A DNA stretch of 64,000 nucleotides from Rhizobiales bacterium 63-22 (GTDB taxonomy: Bacteria; Pseudomonadota; Alphaproteobacteria; Rhizobiales; Rhizobiaceae): contig MKVZ01000014.1 of NCBI GenBank assembly GCA_001898995.1, positions 1 through 64,000 of the forward strand, in the 5' to 3' direction. A program made the translations under genes and the position numbers. Numbering within the stretch: position 1 is the stretch's first letter; every line of letters begins with the position of its first letter. This document shows, one piece after another, positions 39,136 through 48,871 of the stretch. The notes under the pieces are model-generated. The model was given only the letters and a program-made list of their open reading frames with translations. It did not search any database and was not told the origin of the DNA.

Positions 39136-39699
39136 TCAACTCCTATTTAATTGCGGCGTTATAGTCGCGCTCCCTGTCTCCCATTCCTTCCGCAAAAGTG
39201 CGTACTGCATGGTGTTTTCATAGATGGGAACCCCGTCATCGTCCTTCTTGAAGGATACGAATTCCCTGAACAGCCCTTCCTGACGCATTCCGAGTTTTTC
39301 GCAAAGCCGCCGGGAAGGTTTATTGTGGTCCTCCACATAGGCATAAAGCCGACGCGCCGCTCTTGCCGTGAAGAGATATGCAATCAGCGCCGTAGCGGCT
39401 TCAAAAGCATAGCCGTTTCCACCGAAAGCCGGATTGAAATTCCAGCCGATGGAGAAAGTGTCCTCTTCCGGGACAGCGAACAGATCACCGATGAGCTTGC
39501 CCGATCCCTTAAGGCAAACAGCGATCGACTCATCGTCTGCGCTTCGTCTTTGGGCTTCGGCTTCCGCAGCGCTCATGTCTTTGAGCGAAAGCGACAGAAA
39601 ACAGCTTGCGGTCGGCTCACGCAGATACTCGAAAAGCCCCCTAGCGTCTTGCTTTTGAAAATTCCTCAGGACGAGTCGTTGAGTTTCAATCTTATCCAT
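39136..39699 (-). CDS. GNAT acetyltransferase, RimJ/RimL type
   Basis: 187 residues. It starts IETQRLVLRNFQKQDARGLFEYL and has the acetyl-CoA-side patterns FSIGWNFNPAFGGNGYAFEAATALIAYLF and YVEDHNKPSRRLCEKLGMRQEG typical of RimJ/RimL-type N-acetyltransferases. The acceptor is unknown (protein N-terminus, amino acid or drug). It is same-strand with the RND genes 200 bp upstream, and the IS scar lies on its other side. Confidence 0.88.
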   Translation of the reverse strand: MDKIETQRLVLRNFQKQDARGLFEYLREPTASCFLSLSLKDMSAAEAEAQRRSADDESIAVCLKGSGKLIGDLFAVPEEDTFSIGWNFNPAFGGNGYAFEAATALIAYLFTARAARRLYAYVEDHNKPSRRLCEKLGMRQEGLFREFVSFKKDDDGVPIYENTMQYALLRKEWETGSATITPQLNRS

Positions 39700-39715
39700 C
39701 GTGCAACGACATCCT

Positions 39716-39910
39716 TCACGTTACGGTTCTTTTTGATGGTAAAGGTTTTGCTCGTGTCGCGGCAATATGATTTGGAGCGCCGTCGTATCCGTGACGATGA
39801 GAGGCCGCGCACTCGATACGATAGCCGGGATAAGCCGGTGCGCGAGTGTCATGAAAGGCTACCACTTTGCTGAACAGGCGCGGCATCGCAAGCCGATATG
39901 TTGTTGTCAT
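39716..39910 (-). CDS. Possible small ORF coupled to the RND permease gene
   Basis: A 64-residue frame whose ATG overlaps the stop of the RND permease gene (ATGA). The product is basic and histidine-rich with no recognised domain or membrane helix. The coupling is the only support; chance is a real alternative. Confidence 0.25.
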   Translation of the reverse strand: MTTTYRLAMPRLFSKVVAFHDTRAPAYPGYRIECAASHRHGYDGAPNHIAATRAKPLPSKRTVT

Positions 39911-42900
39911 TCGCCTTCCCTCTTGCCAAGACTGGAAGTCGCGTTTTCGTTTCCTGTCCCGGCTAGGAGACCGTCTTTCAATCGGCGGCTGAACAGTCTC
40001 ATGACCACGACATAGAAGACGGGAATGAAGAGCACGGCAAGCACGGTTGCCGATACCATTCCCCCGAAAACGCCGGTACCGATCGCGTGCTGGGTTTCCG
40101 CACTTGCGCCGCGGGCGATCATCAGCGGGACGACACCGAGGGCAAACGCAAGCGAGGTCATCAGGATCGGGCGTAACCGCAGCCGCGCCGCCTCGACCAC
40201 GGCCTCCTGCAGGCTTTTTCCCTCGGCCCGCAAGCTCTTCGCGAATTCCACGATCAGGATTGCATTTTTTGCCGACAGCCCGATGATGGTGATCAGGCCT
40301 ACCTTGAAAAAGACATCGTTTTCCAGCCCGCGCAGCAGCACGGCGGCAACTGCACCCAGCATACCGAGCGGCACGACGAGCATAACAGAAAGCGGTATCG
40401 ACCAGCTCTCGTAGAGCGCGGCGAGAACCAGGAAGACGACCAGCATCGAGATCGCAAGCAGCATCGGCGCCTGCGAGGCCGACTGTTTCTCCTGATAGGA
40501 TTGTCCCGTCCATTCGACCATAAAGCCTTGCGGTAATTGCTTCGCCAGCCGCTCCATCTCCGCCATGGCATCGCCGCTCGAAACGCCCGGCGCGGCATTG
40601 CCTGCTATGCGAACGGCGGGATAGCCGTTGTAGCGCACGAGTTGCAATGGACTGGTTTCCCAGACAGGAGTGACCACTTCCGAAAGCGCCACCATGCCGC
40701 CGGCATTGTTGCGAACGTACAGCTTCAGTACATCGTCAATCTGCATGCGGCTTGCAGCGTCCGCCTGGACGATCACCTGCTGCAGGCGCCCTGCATTGGG
40801 GAAGTCGTTGACATATGTCGATCCTATGGCTCCTGAGAGTGTATCGCTGATCATGGTGAATGGTACTCCAAGCACCTCTGCTTTCTGCCGATCGATCTTG
40901 AGCGAAACGCTGGGTCCAGCGGGCAGGCCCTCGGGATAAACGCCGTTCACGAGAGCGCTTTTTGCAGCGAGTTGGAGTAGCTGATCCTGCGCCGCCTGGA
41001 GGGCATCCTTGCCGCGATTGGCCCGGTCTTCGAGACGCAGCGAAAAGCCCGAAGTTGTCCCCAGTTCCTCGATTGCGGGTGGTTTCAGACTCATGACAGT
41101 GCCTTCGGGTGCAGCCGCCATAGCGGTCGTAGCCGACGCGATTTCCTCGTCGATCGTTCCTGTTCGCTCGGACCAATCCTTCAAAGTGGTAAAGGACATT
41201 GCAGTGTTCGGCCCGGAACCTGAAAAGCCAAAGCCCATGATAGACAGGTTATTCGCGACGTCCGGTCGTGAGGCGACGTGACGGTCATAGAGGTCCACGA
41301 TTCTGCGCGTACGCTCTGCCGTCGCGTCCGCCGGAAGCGAGAAGGAAGTTATAAAGTTGCCTTGGTCTTCCTCGGGCACAAAGGCGGACGGAACGCGCGT
41401 GTAGCCGTAGGCGAGTGCCGCAACGATTACGGCATAAAGAATCATCATCCGTCCGCCGCGACGCACCAGAACCGAAACCCAGCCGGCATAACCTGTCGTC
41501 AATCGATCGAAGCCCCGGTTGAACCATCCGAAAAAGCCCCTTTTTTCATGATGACCAGGATCAATCGGCTTCAATAGCGTTGCACACAGCGCAGGTGTCA
41601 GGCTGAGCGCCAGAAACGCGGAGAAAAGAATGGATACCGCCATCGACAGTGAGAACTGGCGATAGATTGCACCGACAGAACCGCTCGACAGGCCCATCGG
41701 AATGAACACCGCCGCGAGAACCAGAGTGATCCCGATGACCGCGCCGGTAATTTCTTTCATCGCTTTTTGCGTGGCCTGTTTCGGCGACAGGCCCTCGGTC
41801 GCCATGATGCGCTCGACATTTTCGATTACAACAATCGCATCATCGACAATGATGCCGATCGCCAGCACCATGCCGAACATTGTGAGGACGTTGATCGAAA
41901 AGCCCGCCGCCAGCATCACCGCGAAGGTACCGAGGAGAGCGATCGGCGCGACGATTGCAGGGATCAAGGTGTAACGAAGCTTTTGGAGAAAAAGCAGCAT
42001 CACCAGAAAAACGAGCACCATCGCCTCGAGCAAGGTATGGATCACCTTCTCGATCGAAACCTTCACGAACGGTGCCGTGTCATAGGAAATACCGTATTCC
42101 ATGCCCTCGGGCATGGCAGTCGCGAGCTCGGCGAGACGCGTCCGAACGGCATCAGCTGTTCGTATCGCATTCGCTCCGGGCGTCAGCTGGATCGCTGCGC
42201 CCGTGGCTTCCTGACCGTCACTTAATATGGAAAAGCTCAGGGTCTGGGCGCCGAGTTCAATCCGCGCGACATCGCCGAGTAGAAGCTTTGACCCGTTCGG
42301 CTCCGACCGCAAGACGATTGCGGCAAACTCTTCAGGCGTACCCAACTGGCCCTGCACGGTCAGCGGCACGCTGATCTCCTGGCCTGGGACGGTTGGCGCA
42401 TCCCCGACGCGTCCCGGAGCGATCTGAACGTTCTGAGCCTGTATGGCCTGGACAATTTGTGCCAATGAGAGAGAATAGGATACGAGTTTTGCCGGGTCGA
42501 CCCAGACGCGCATAGCCTTTTCCGTGCCGAAAGACTGGACGCGGCCGACGCCAGATATGCGCTTCAGTTCTTCCGCAACGTTACGGATCATGTAGTCCCC
42601 GAGCGCCAGCCCGTTGTATCGGCCGTCTTTCGAACCGAGCGTCACGATCATCAAGAAGCCGGATGAAGCAGATTCGACCGTTAGTCCGGCCCTTCGCACG
42701 GCTTCCGGGAGTCGCGGTTCGACCGCCTTGAGACGGTTCTGAACATCGACCTGCGCCAATTCTGCGTCGGTACCCGGCTTGAAAGTTGCCGTGATGGTGG
42801 CACCTCCCGAAGTGTCGGCGGTCGACTCGAAATAGAGCAGGTTCTTGACGCTCGACAACTCGCGTTCGATCAGGCTGACGACACTGTCGTTGATGGTCTG

Positions 42901-43062
42901 CGGCGTGGCGCCGGTATAGGTTGCATAAATGCTGACGCTTGGCGGTGCAATGGTCGGAAAGCGCGATACGGGCAGTTGCGGAATGGAGATGACACCCGCG
43001 AGCACGATGAAAATCGCGATGACCCAAGCGAAGATCGGACGGTTAATGAAGAACTGCGGCAT
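39907..43062 (-). CDS. RND multidrug efflux permease, HAE1/AcrB family
   Basis: 1051 residues, the standard AcrB length. The start MPQFFINRPIFAWVIAIFIVLAG, the proton-relay aspartates in GIIVDDAIVVIENVER (TM4), the two large periplasmic loops and the GFSINVLTMFGMVLAIG stretch are all present. It exports drugs or toxic compounds by proton antiport, working as a trimer with the adaptor encoded just upstream (15 bp gap). It resembles Brucella BepE/BepG. No outer-membrane channel gene (TolC/BepC type) is nearby, so a shared channel is likely. Confidence 0.94.
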   Translation of the reverse strand: MPQFFINRPIFAWVIAIFIVLAGVISIPQLPVSRFPTIAPPSVSIYATYTGATPQTINDSVVSLIERELSSVKNLLYFESTADTSGGATITATFKPGTDAELAQVDVQNRLKAVEPRLPEAVRRAGLTVESASSGFLMIVTLGSKDGRYNGLALGDYMIRNVAEELKRISGVGRVQSFGTEKAMRVWVDPAKLVSYSLSLAQIVQAIQAQNVQIAPGRVGDAPTVPGQEISVPLTVQGQLGTPEEFAAIVLRSEPNGSKLLLGDVARIELGAQTLSFSILSDGQEATGAAIQLTPGANAIRTADAVRTRLAELATAMPEGMEYGISYDTAPFVKVSIEKVIHTLLEAMVLVFLVMLLFLQKLRYTLIPAIVAPIALLGTFAVMLAAGFSINVLTMFGMVLAIGIIVDDAIVVIENVERIMATEGLSPKQATQKAMKEITGAVIGITLVLAAVFIPMGLSSGSVGAIYRQFSLSMAVSILFSAFLALSLTPALCATLLKPIDPGHHEKRGFFGWFNRGFDRLTTGYAGWVSVLVRRGGRMMILYAVIVAALAYGYTRVPSAFVPEEDQGNFITSFSLPADATAERTRRIVDLYDRHVASRPDVANNLSIMGFGFSGSGPNTAMSFTTLKDWSERTGTIDEEIASATTAMAAAPEGTVMSLKPPAIEELGTTSGFSLRLEDRANRGKDALQAAQDQLLQLAAKSALVNGVYPEGLPAGPSVSLKIDRQKAEVLGVPFTMISDTLSGAIGSTYVNDFPNAGRLQQVIVQADAASRMQIDDVLKLYVRNNAGGMVALSEVVTPVWETSPLQLVRYNGYPAVRIAGNAAPGVSSGDAMAEMERLAKQLPQGFMVEWTGQSYQEKQSASQAPMLLAISMLVVFLVLAALYESWSIPLSVMLVVPLGMLGAVAAVLLRGLENDVFFKVGLITIIGLSAKNAILIVEFAKSLRAEGKSLQEAVVEAARLRLRPILMTSLAFALGVVPLMIARGASAETQHAIGTGVFGGMVSATVLAVLFIPVFYVVVMRLFSRRLKDGLLAGTGNENATSSLGKREGE

Positions 43063-43077
43063 ACCGTATTCGCTCCT

Positions 43078-44241
43078 TCAGTTCTTCTCGGGTGCCGCCG
43101 CGGCGACAAAGGCTGTTGTCTTGACCGGAATGCCGACTTGAACGCGGTCCTGACCTTGTACGATAACCGTTTCGCCAGCCTTGAGGCCCGATGTGACGAT
43201 AGTGCGCCCGTCGATGGTATCGCCAATCCCCACCGGCCGGCGCGCAGCAGTCTTGTCATCGCCGACAATTACAAGCTCTGGACGCCCGAACGAATCACGG
43301 ACGACGGCCTCCTGCGGGACCAGCAGCGCGTCGTCACGTACACCGCGCGGCAGCCGTGCCCGGACAAACATCCCCGGAAGCAACAAACCGTCGGGATTAT
43401 CCACTTCTACGCGCACCGAAACATTGCCTGTACCCGGGTCGACACTGATTTCAGAGAAAAGGGCCTTCCCCGTGACTGGGTATCGCTTGCCGCTTGCGCC
43501 CAGGATTTCCACCGGCATCCTGGAAGGCTCATGGAGTTGCCCCGATGCCGCCGCATCGCGCATCACGTCAAGTTGCGAGGCGGGCTGCCGCACATCGACA
43601 TAGACCCTGTCGATCTGCTGAATGATCGCTAGCGCATTTGTATTGGATGAGGACACCAATGCACCCTCGCTGACCATGGACTGTCCGATCCGTCCCGAAA
43701 TAGGGGCGCGAACCGTCGCGAAATCGAGATCGAGGCGGCGGCGTTGTAAATTCGCGCGGGCTTCGGCGACATTGGCCTTGGCCTGGGCAACGTCGGCGAT
43801 CGTTTCTTCAAATGCGTCCCGGCTTATGGCCTTGGTTTCGATGAGCTGTCTGGCGCGACCGAACTTGCCTTGCGCGCGTACGAGCACGGCTTCGGCGCGT
43901 TGCAGCGCCGCCGCCGCGCTATCGACTTCCGCCTTGAAGGGAGCGGCGCTGATCTGAAACAATTCCTGACCGGCCTGGACTTCGGAACCTTCCTCGAACA
44001 GTCTCTTTTCGATGATCCCACCGACCTGAGGCCTGATCTCCGCGGTTCGATAAGCAATCACCCGACCGGGCAACTCGTCGACGATCGCCACTTTCTCCGG
44101 CTTGACGGAAATAACCGCGACAAGCGGAGACGAAGCCGCCTTGGGTTTCTCCGCGGTGGAGTCGCCTTTGTTGCAGCCGGCAAGGACAAGCGCTGCAATG
44201 ATAAGGAAAGATCTTGCGTTCGTGGTGAAAAGACGGACCAT
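43078..44241 (-). CDS. RND efflux periplasmic adaptor lipoprotein (AcrA-like)
   Basis: 387 residues from ATG 44241. A lipobox (LVLAGC, Cys23) marks a lipoprotein anchored in the inner membrane. Lipoyl-like halves (GRVIAYRTAEIRPQVGGII and LDFATVRAPISGRIGQSMV), a coiled-coil hairpin and the membrane-proximal domain are in the usual order. It joins the RND permease to an outer-membrane channel. A downstream ATG and longer versions upstream are less likely because only this start gives the lipoprotein signal. Divergent from a response regulator gene, which probably controls it. Confidence 0.93.
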   Translation of the reverse strand: MVRLFTTNARSFLIIAALVLAGCNKGDSTAEKPKAASSPLVAVISVKPEKVAIVDELPGRVIAYRTAEIRPQVGGIIEKRLFEEGSEVQAGQELFQISAAPFKAEVDSAAAALQRAEAVLVRAQGKFGRARQLIETKAISRDAFEETIADVAQAKANVAEARANLQRRRLDLDFATVRAPISGRIGQSMVSEGALVSSSNTNALAIIQQIDRVYVDVRQPASQLDVMRDAAASGQLHEPSRMPVEILGASGKRYPVTGKALFSEISVDPGTGNVSVRVEVDNPDGLLLPGMFVRARLPRGVRDDALLVPQEAVVRDSFGRPELVIVGDDKTAARRPVGIGDTIDGRTIVTSGLKAGETVIVQGQDRVQVGIPVKTTAFVAAAAPEKN

Positions 44242-44419
44242 GCATTTTCCAAGCGATATTGGCGCGTCAGAACGCGCTTTGTCGATTTCCAAGCATTGCC
44301 GTAACGTTGTGAGCGGTCGATGGAAGCTTGGTGGAGAAACGATGGAGACAGCTTCAGAAAGCTCGACGCAGAGCCCACGCCGTGTCATCCTTTCAATAAA
44401 TGCTTTGCGGATACTATTC

Positions 44420-45109
44420 ATGAATGCGCTTGTTCTTATCGCCGAAGATGAGCCTGAAATTGCCGAGATTCTTGACGCCTATCTCACGCGAGAGGGATTC
44501 AGGACGGTGCGCGCCGCGGACGGCCGTAACGCGTTGGAACTGCATCTGGCCCTGAAACCGGATCTTGTCCTGCTGGATGTGACCATGCCACGCATGGACG
44601 GCTGGGCGGTACTGGCCGAAATTCGGCGTCGCGGTGAAACCGCCGTGATCATGGTAACGGCTCTCGACAAGGATATCGATCGTTTGCAGGGATTGCGTAT
44701 TGGCGCCGACGACTATGTCGTCAAGCCATTCAATCCCACTGAGGTGGTCGCGCGCACCAAAGCTGTTCTTCGTCGAACCGGGCACGGATCATCCGTCGGA
44801 GTGCTCCGGATCGGCAGGCTCGCCATCGATCTGGACGCTTACATGGCACAGGTGGAGGATGGCGCGGCTACCCAAACCCTTCAGCTAACACTCACAGAAT
44901 TTCGCATACTGGCCCATATGGCACGCAATCCCACGCGCGTCTTTACACGGGGAGAACTCGTTGACGCTTGCCTGCCGGGATCGGAGGCACTTGACCGCAC
45001 CGTCGATAGCCACGTCAGCAATCTGCGTAAGAAACTCACCCAGGCAGGCCTGGGCGAAATGTTGTCGGGCATGAGAGGCGTGGGTTACCGTCTGGCGGCG
45101 ATCAAATAA
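44420..45109 (+). CDS. OmpR-family response regulator, BaeR-like
   Basis: 229 residues from ATG 44420 (MNALVLIAEDEPEIAEILDAYL). Phospho-acceptor aspartate in DLVLLDVTMPRMDGW, lysine in VVKPFNPTEVVA, and a winged-helix domain with LTEFRILAHMARNPTRVFTRGELVDACLPG and the DRTVDSHVSNLRKKL recognition stretch. Divergent from the RND operon, it is the likely regulator of the pump. The kinase gene starts inside its stop codon (TAATG). Confidence 0.93.
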   Translation: MNALVLIAEDEPEIAEILDAYLTREGFRTVRAADGRNALELHLALKPDLVLLDVTMPRMDGWAVLAEIRRRGETAVIMVTALDKDIDRLQGLRIGADDYVVKPFNPTEVVARTKAVLRRTGHGSSVGVLRIGRLAIDLDAYMAQVEDGAATQTLQLTLTEFRILAHMARNPTRVFTRGELVDACLPGSEALDRTVDSHVSNLRKKLTQAGLGEMLSGMRGVGYRLAAIK

Positions 45110-46168
45110 TGTGGCGCCATGGTTTGAGCCGGCAGATTTTTCTGTCAATGGCCGCGGTCACCGTCATCGCGGCGCTCATCGTCTTCGCCGGTTCCTACAT
45201 CGCCTTCGCGCTGGTTATATTCGTGTTCCCCGAAGCGTTGAACTATGAAGGTTGGGCGCCATCGGAACCGGAACTCCTTATCTTCATAATGTCGATTTTC
45301 CTCGCGCTGATTGTAGCTGGCTGGATCGCTTTGAGGCTTGCGGCACGCATTCTGGCGCCACTCAGTTCGCTCGCCGAAAGTGCACAACGCATTGCCGGCG
45401 GAGATCTCTCTGCACGTGCGATCGGAGGGGATGTGTCGCTCGGAGAAATCGCGCATCTCGTCGATGACTTCAATAAAATGGCCGAGAAGCTACAGGATAT
45501 GGCAAATGGTGTGGTTTCATGGAATGCAGCGATCGCGCATGAACTCAGAACGCCGCTAACGATCCTCAGAGGCAGGTTACAGGGCATTGCGGACGGCGTA
45601 TTCGTCGTCGACGATCAGATAGTTCGCAATCTTCTGGTGCAAATTGATGGGCTGGCCCGGCTCGTTGAAGACCTGCGGATGGTCACCCTGGCCGATAGTG
45701 GCAACCTCAATCTGCAAAAAGAACCTATAAATCTCAGGACAGAAATAAAACGGGTACTCGATTTTATCGGACCTTCGCTTGAAGAAGCCGGGTTCTCCGT
45801 TGAACCTGTCCTGTTCGATGTTGTCGTTCCGGCAGATGGTATGCGCATCCGCCAAGGCGTTGCTGGCGCTCCTTGAAAATGCGCGCCGCTACGCCACGCC
45901 TGGACGTATAGAAATATCGACCCTCAAGCTGTCCGGAGCGGTTATCATTCGTGTCGAGGACGCCGGCCCTGGCCTTCCTCCTGATTTTGCGAAGCGGGCG
46001 TTCGAACCTTTCACGCGCAACGAGCCCTCGCGGTCTCGCCGCTATGGCGGGTCCGGCCTGGGACTGTCGGTCGTTCGCGCGATAGCCGAGGCTCACGGCG
46101 GCCAAGCCTCTTATCGCACATCGTCCCGCGGGGGCGCCACCTTTGAAATCAGCTTCCCGGTAAACTAG
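45109..46168 (+). pseudogene. Sensor histidine kinase broken by a +1 frameshift (BaeS-like)
   Basis: The first frame (45109-45876) encodes two transmembrane helices, a HAMP-like segment, the HELRTPL H-box and the start of the ATPase domain, then ends RIRQGVAGAP and stop. The missing part continues in the next frame (from about 45858): ALLALLENARRYATPG (N-box), DAGPGLPPD and GGSGLGLSVVRAIAEAHGG to the stop at 46168. Removing one G in the GG at 45856-45857 would restore a single protein of about 350 residues. It may be a natural mutation or a sequencing error. The partner is the response regulator upstream. Confidence 0.88.
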
Positions 46169-46317
46169 GATTGGTCGGGTTGAACATCGAAGGTCATTGA
46201 AAACCCGTTTCATATCGGCTTGTATCAATGATCGTGAGTTTGCAGGTCTTTCTCTGTAACGTCGAACGCCAAGCCGGTATCGCCGCCGAAACGGATCATA
46301 TTATTGCTGAAGGTACC

Positions 46318-47295
46318 CTAACTTCCGTCAATTGACGAATAATGATTTGATTCCTTACCGATCAATCCCTGAAGCATTCCGATTGAGCTGCCAATATAAT
46401 ATGTACAGGCGAGCATTGAGTTTCCCGGACGAAAAGGAAATCGGATAAGTGCAAAAGTCAGCTTATAGGATCGGGTTGCAAGCGATCCCGCCAGTCGAAA
46501 GAGTGACCAAACAGGTTCCTTTTTTTGGCGTTGCCGAAAAACGGTACGAGCGTGATCGCGATTCCTTCTATAGTAGTAACGTAAACATAGCCTGGAACTG
46601 GACAGGCTCTCGTATGCTATGGCATGGGGTGTCCATCCGGTACGCGCTCCCATGCTTTTCGCCACGTCATAAAGTTGCCAGTCCTCGCCTCCGGCCAGAC
46701 CCAGTTCCCCATTGAACCGCAAACCGGTACGCCTGAAAAAGTCCAGATTACCCATCCAGCTTCCGGTTGCCAATCGGATCGTATTCGCACGCCCTTGATA
46801 TCGTCTTTCTATACAACGCTTTTCCGCCTTCAAATTGATATCGTTGACCGCTTTCCATATTACTTTATTCCAATGCGAGTATTTTTCATCAACCGGCGCA
46901 ACGCGAACAGGCGAGCCAACGATATCCAGATCGTGTGTGTCTCGCTCTTTCAAAAGTTCACACAACCAATCGCTTTCCACCTCTTCATCATCATCGGCGA
47001 AAGTCAGCAGATCAAACCCCTCATCGATCGCATGTCGTATCGCACGGTTGCGGGCAGCGGCAATCCCAAGGACAGGCTCAATGAGATAGTTGACCTGATG
47101 TTGAGGAACCTCATTGCTAAAGCCCTGAATTATGGGCCTCAAAGTTTCTGAGCCATTGTTTTCAACGATCAAGAAGCAGACGCAGACGTTGTCCGGAACC
47201 TTAATCCTCGCATATGAAGCTAACAAACGACTTAACATTAAAGGCCTGTTGCGGGTCACCGTGGCCACGGCTATTTTTCTGACAGAGGAAGTCAT
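46318..47295 (-). CDS. Family 2 glycosyltransferase
   Basis: 325 residues. The GT-A fold starts RKIAVATVTRNRPLMLSRLLASY and carries the nucleotide-sugar motif LLTFADDDEEVESDWL, with further GGEDWQLYDVAKSMGARTGW (ED catalytic acid region). The C-terminal part has hydrophobic stretches suggesting membrane association. It likely adds a sugar to a surface polysaccharide. The deacetylase gene is 23 bp upstream on the same strand. Base composition looks more AT-rich than its neighbours, hinting at transfer. Confidence 0.88.
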   Translation of the reverse strand: MTSSVRKIAVATVTRNRPLMLSRLLASYARIKVPDNVCVCFLIVENNGSETLRPIIQGFSNEVPQHQVNYLIEPVLGIAAARNRAIRHAIDEGFDLLTFADDDEEVESDWLCELLKERDTHDLDIVGSPVRVAPVDEKYSHWNKVIWKAVNDINLKAEKRCIERRYQGRANTIRLATGSWMGNLDFFRRTGLRFNGELGLAGGEDWQLYDVAKSMGARTGWTPHAIAYESLSSSRLCLRYYYRRNRDHARTVFRQRQKKEPVWSLFRLAGSLATRSYKLTFALIRFPFRPGNSMLACTYYIGSSIGMLQGLIGKESNHYSSIDGS

Positions 47296-47318
47296 CGGCT
47301 TTGCTCATGCACGGATAA

Positions 47319-48032
47319 TCAGCCAAAAATCGCTTTACGGCACGCCGCCATCCAACCATCGCTGTGGCGGATGTTTCGTCGCGGTAAAAGCAGTGGGTCA
47401 TCTTCTGGACCAGCCTGGGCTTTTCTCAGGGTCACGGCCAATTTGAAACCGGACTTGGCGACCACATCCCTTATGTCTGGAGAAACATCGCCGTAAGGGT
47501 AGCTGAAGGAGGTGATGCGCTGATTGGAGATGTTCTCAAGGTGCTTTCTCGAGTCACAGATCTGATCGTATGCCTCGCTCAACCCGACCTGTGTCAGATG
47601 AACATGATCGACGGTATGGGCCCCGATTTCATTGCCTGCATGTGCCCATCCGCGGATCTGCTCCTGAGACATGCATCGCGTATAAGAAATGCCTTTTGAT
47701 TCATCCCATTTGTTGAAGCCACCTATCTGACCGCTTACGAAAAAACAGGTCGAGGTGAATCCCAGATCTATTAGTACAGGAAGAGCATTTTCATAGATGT
47801 TGGAAAATCCATCGTCGAATGTAATGCCGAAAACCTTGCCTTGCTTTCGACCCATGATGTACGGATGAATTTCACGCAGAGACATGCCTATATACCCTAA
47901 TCGGGAAAGCCATTTCATCTGTTTCTGAAAATTATCTGGAGAAACGAAAAGCCAACGAAAAGGGGATCCGGGTGGAGGAACTTCTGCTATTTGATGGTAT
48001 GTTAAAATAGTTACTGCAGAATAGCTTCTCAC
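47319..48032 (-). CDS. Polysaccharide deacetylase (carbohydrate esterase 4 type)
   Basis: 237 residues from GTG 48032. NodB-homology motifs are present: metal-binding FDDGF (TFDDGFSNIYE), H-x3-H in GAHTVDHVH, and SFSYPYGDVSPDI. It is predicted to remove acetyl or formyl groups from a surface polysaccharide or its lipid-linked precursor. There is no signal peptide, so a cytoplasmic or membrane-edge location is likely, as in enzymes for membrane-bound sugars. Pairs with the glycosyltransferase. Confidence 0.85.
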   Translation of the reverse strand: MRSYSAVTILTYHQIAEVPPPGSPFRWLFVSPDNFQKQMKWLSRLGYIGMSLREIHPYIMGRKQGKVFGITFDDGFSNIYENALPVLIDLGFTSTCFFVSGQIGGFNKWDESKGISYTRCMSQEQIRGWAHAGNEIGAHTVDHVHLTQVGLSEAYDQICDSRKHLENISNQRITSFSYPYGDVSPDIRDVVAKSGFKLAVTLRKAQAGPEDDPLLLPRRNIRHSDGWMAACRKAIFG

Positions 48033-48348
48033 TTTTGGTGAATCCTCTTGTCATGAAGGCATGTATTGCCGAACAATTGACAAACATACTTTATCGCATT
48101 TCGGGACTGGACGAATCCATCCCAATAAGCGAGGTTTTTGTGCTGGCTTAGCTCCAGACGATGCGGTTACCGGGTCGAACTCAAATTCATTCTGTTGCTG
48201 AGTCTTCGCTGGAGAAAATGCGACGTTTCCATCGAGAAAACGTGGAGAAATATCTCACGTTCAATGGAGCGCCACCGTTGGAACCTGCTTTTGAACGAAC
48301 GTGACGGGTAACGCCGAAGCTGGCCCGATCACGCCGAAAGAACCCTTG
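48033..48348. other. Gene-free stretch, nothing recognised
   Basis: About 315 bp, relatively AT-rich, between the deacetylase start and the next gene. I see no conserved motif, repeat or plausible frame. Confidence 0.5.
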
Positions 48349-48738
48349 TCAATCGCAGAACAGAACTCGCTTGCGCTGATAGTATCCGTACCGAACATTC
48401 CATACTCTCTTCCACACGCGGTAGCAGTCAGGGTCTTCCTGCACGATCACCTGTCCCAAGGCTTGAGGTCTGGGCGGAATGGCCCCGATTGCGACACCAC
48501 CGATGACGCCAAGGGCAAGCGCGCCGCCGACATCTCGTCGAGAGTTTCGTGAATAATCGTCATAATATTCCCCATAACCGGGGTAGTCCAAATGGTCTGT
48601 ATAGTCGTAATCATATACTGGGGGTCGCGAAGCATCGTCGTAACCATAGTCCTCCCAGTCCCCGGCCTGGGCGCCGCCGGTGCTGATGCAGAGCGCTGTG
48701 GCTATGAAAATTCCCGTTGCCTTCAGAAACCGAGCCAT
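48349..48738 (-). CDS. Small secreted tyrosine- and aspartate-rich protein, unknown function
   Basis: 129 residues from ATG 48738 with GAGGAG 8-13 bp upstream. Signal peptide (KATGIFIATALCISTGGAQA), then a segment rich in D and Y (GDWEDYGYDD, YDYDYTDHLDYPGYGEYYDDYSRN), a glycine-rich hydrophobic stretch (GGALALGVIGGVAIGAI) and a C-terminal part with paired cysteines (DPDCYRVW.. VLFCD). The end resembles short BA14K- or RcnB-like envelope proteins of Brucellaceae, but I cannot place it firmly. Confidence 0.7.
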   Translation of the reverse strand: MARFLKATGIFIATALCISTGGAQAGDWEDYGYDDASRPPVYDYDYTDHLDYPGYGEYYDDYSRNSRRDVGGALALGVIGGVAIGAIPPRPQALGQVIVQEDPDCYRVWKRVWNVRYGYYQRKRVLFCD

Positions 48739-48871
48739 GATTTTCTCCTCGCCGCCTGATGCGACCCTATATGAAATCGTGAAGCTTATTCTGGCCCTGT
48801 TCTGTGGAGATAAGCTCATCGTTGCATGGAGAATTCGTGGGATTCCGGGACTTTCTCCGGCAATCGTCCAA

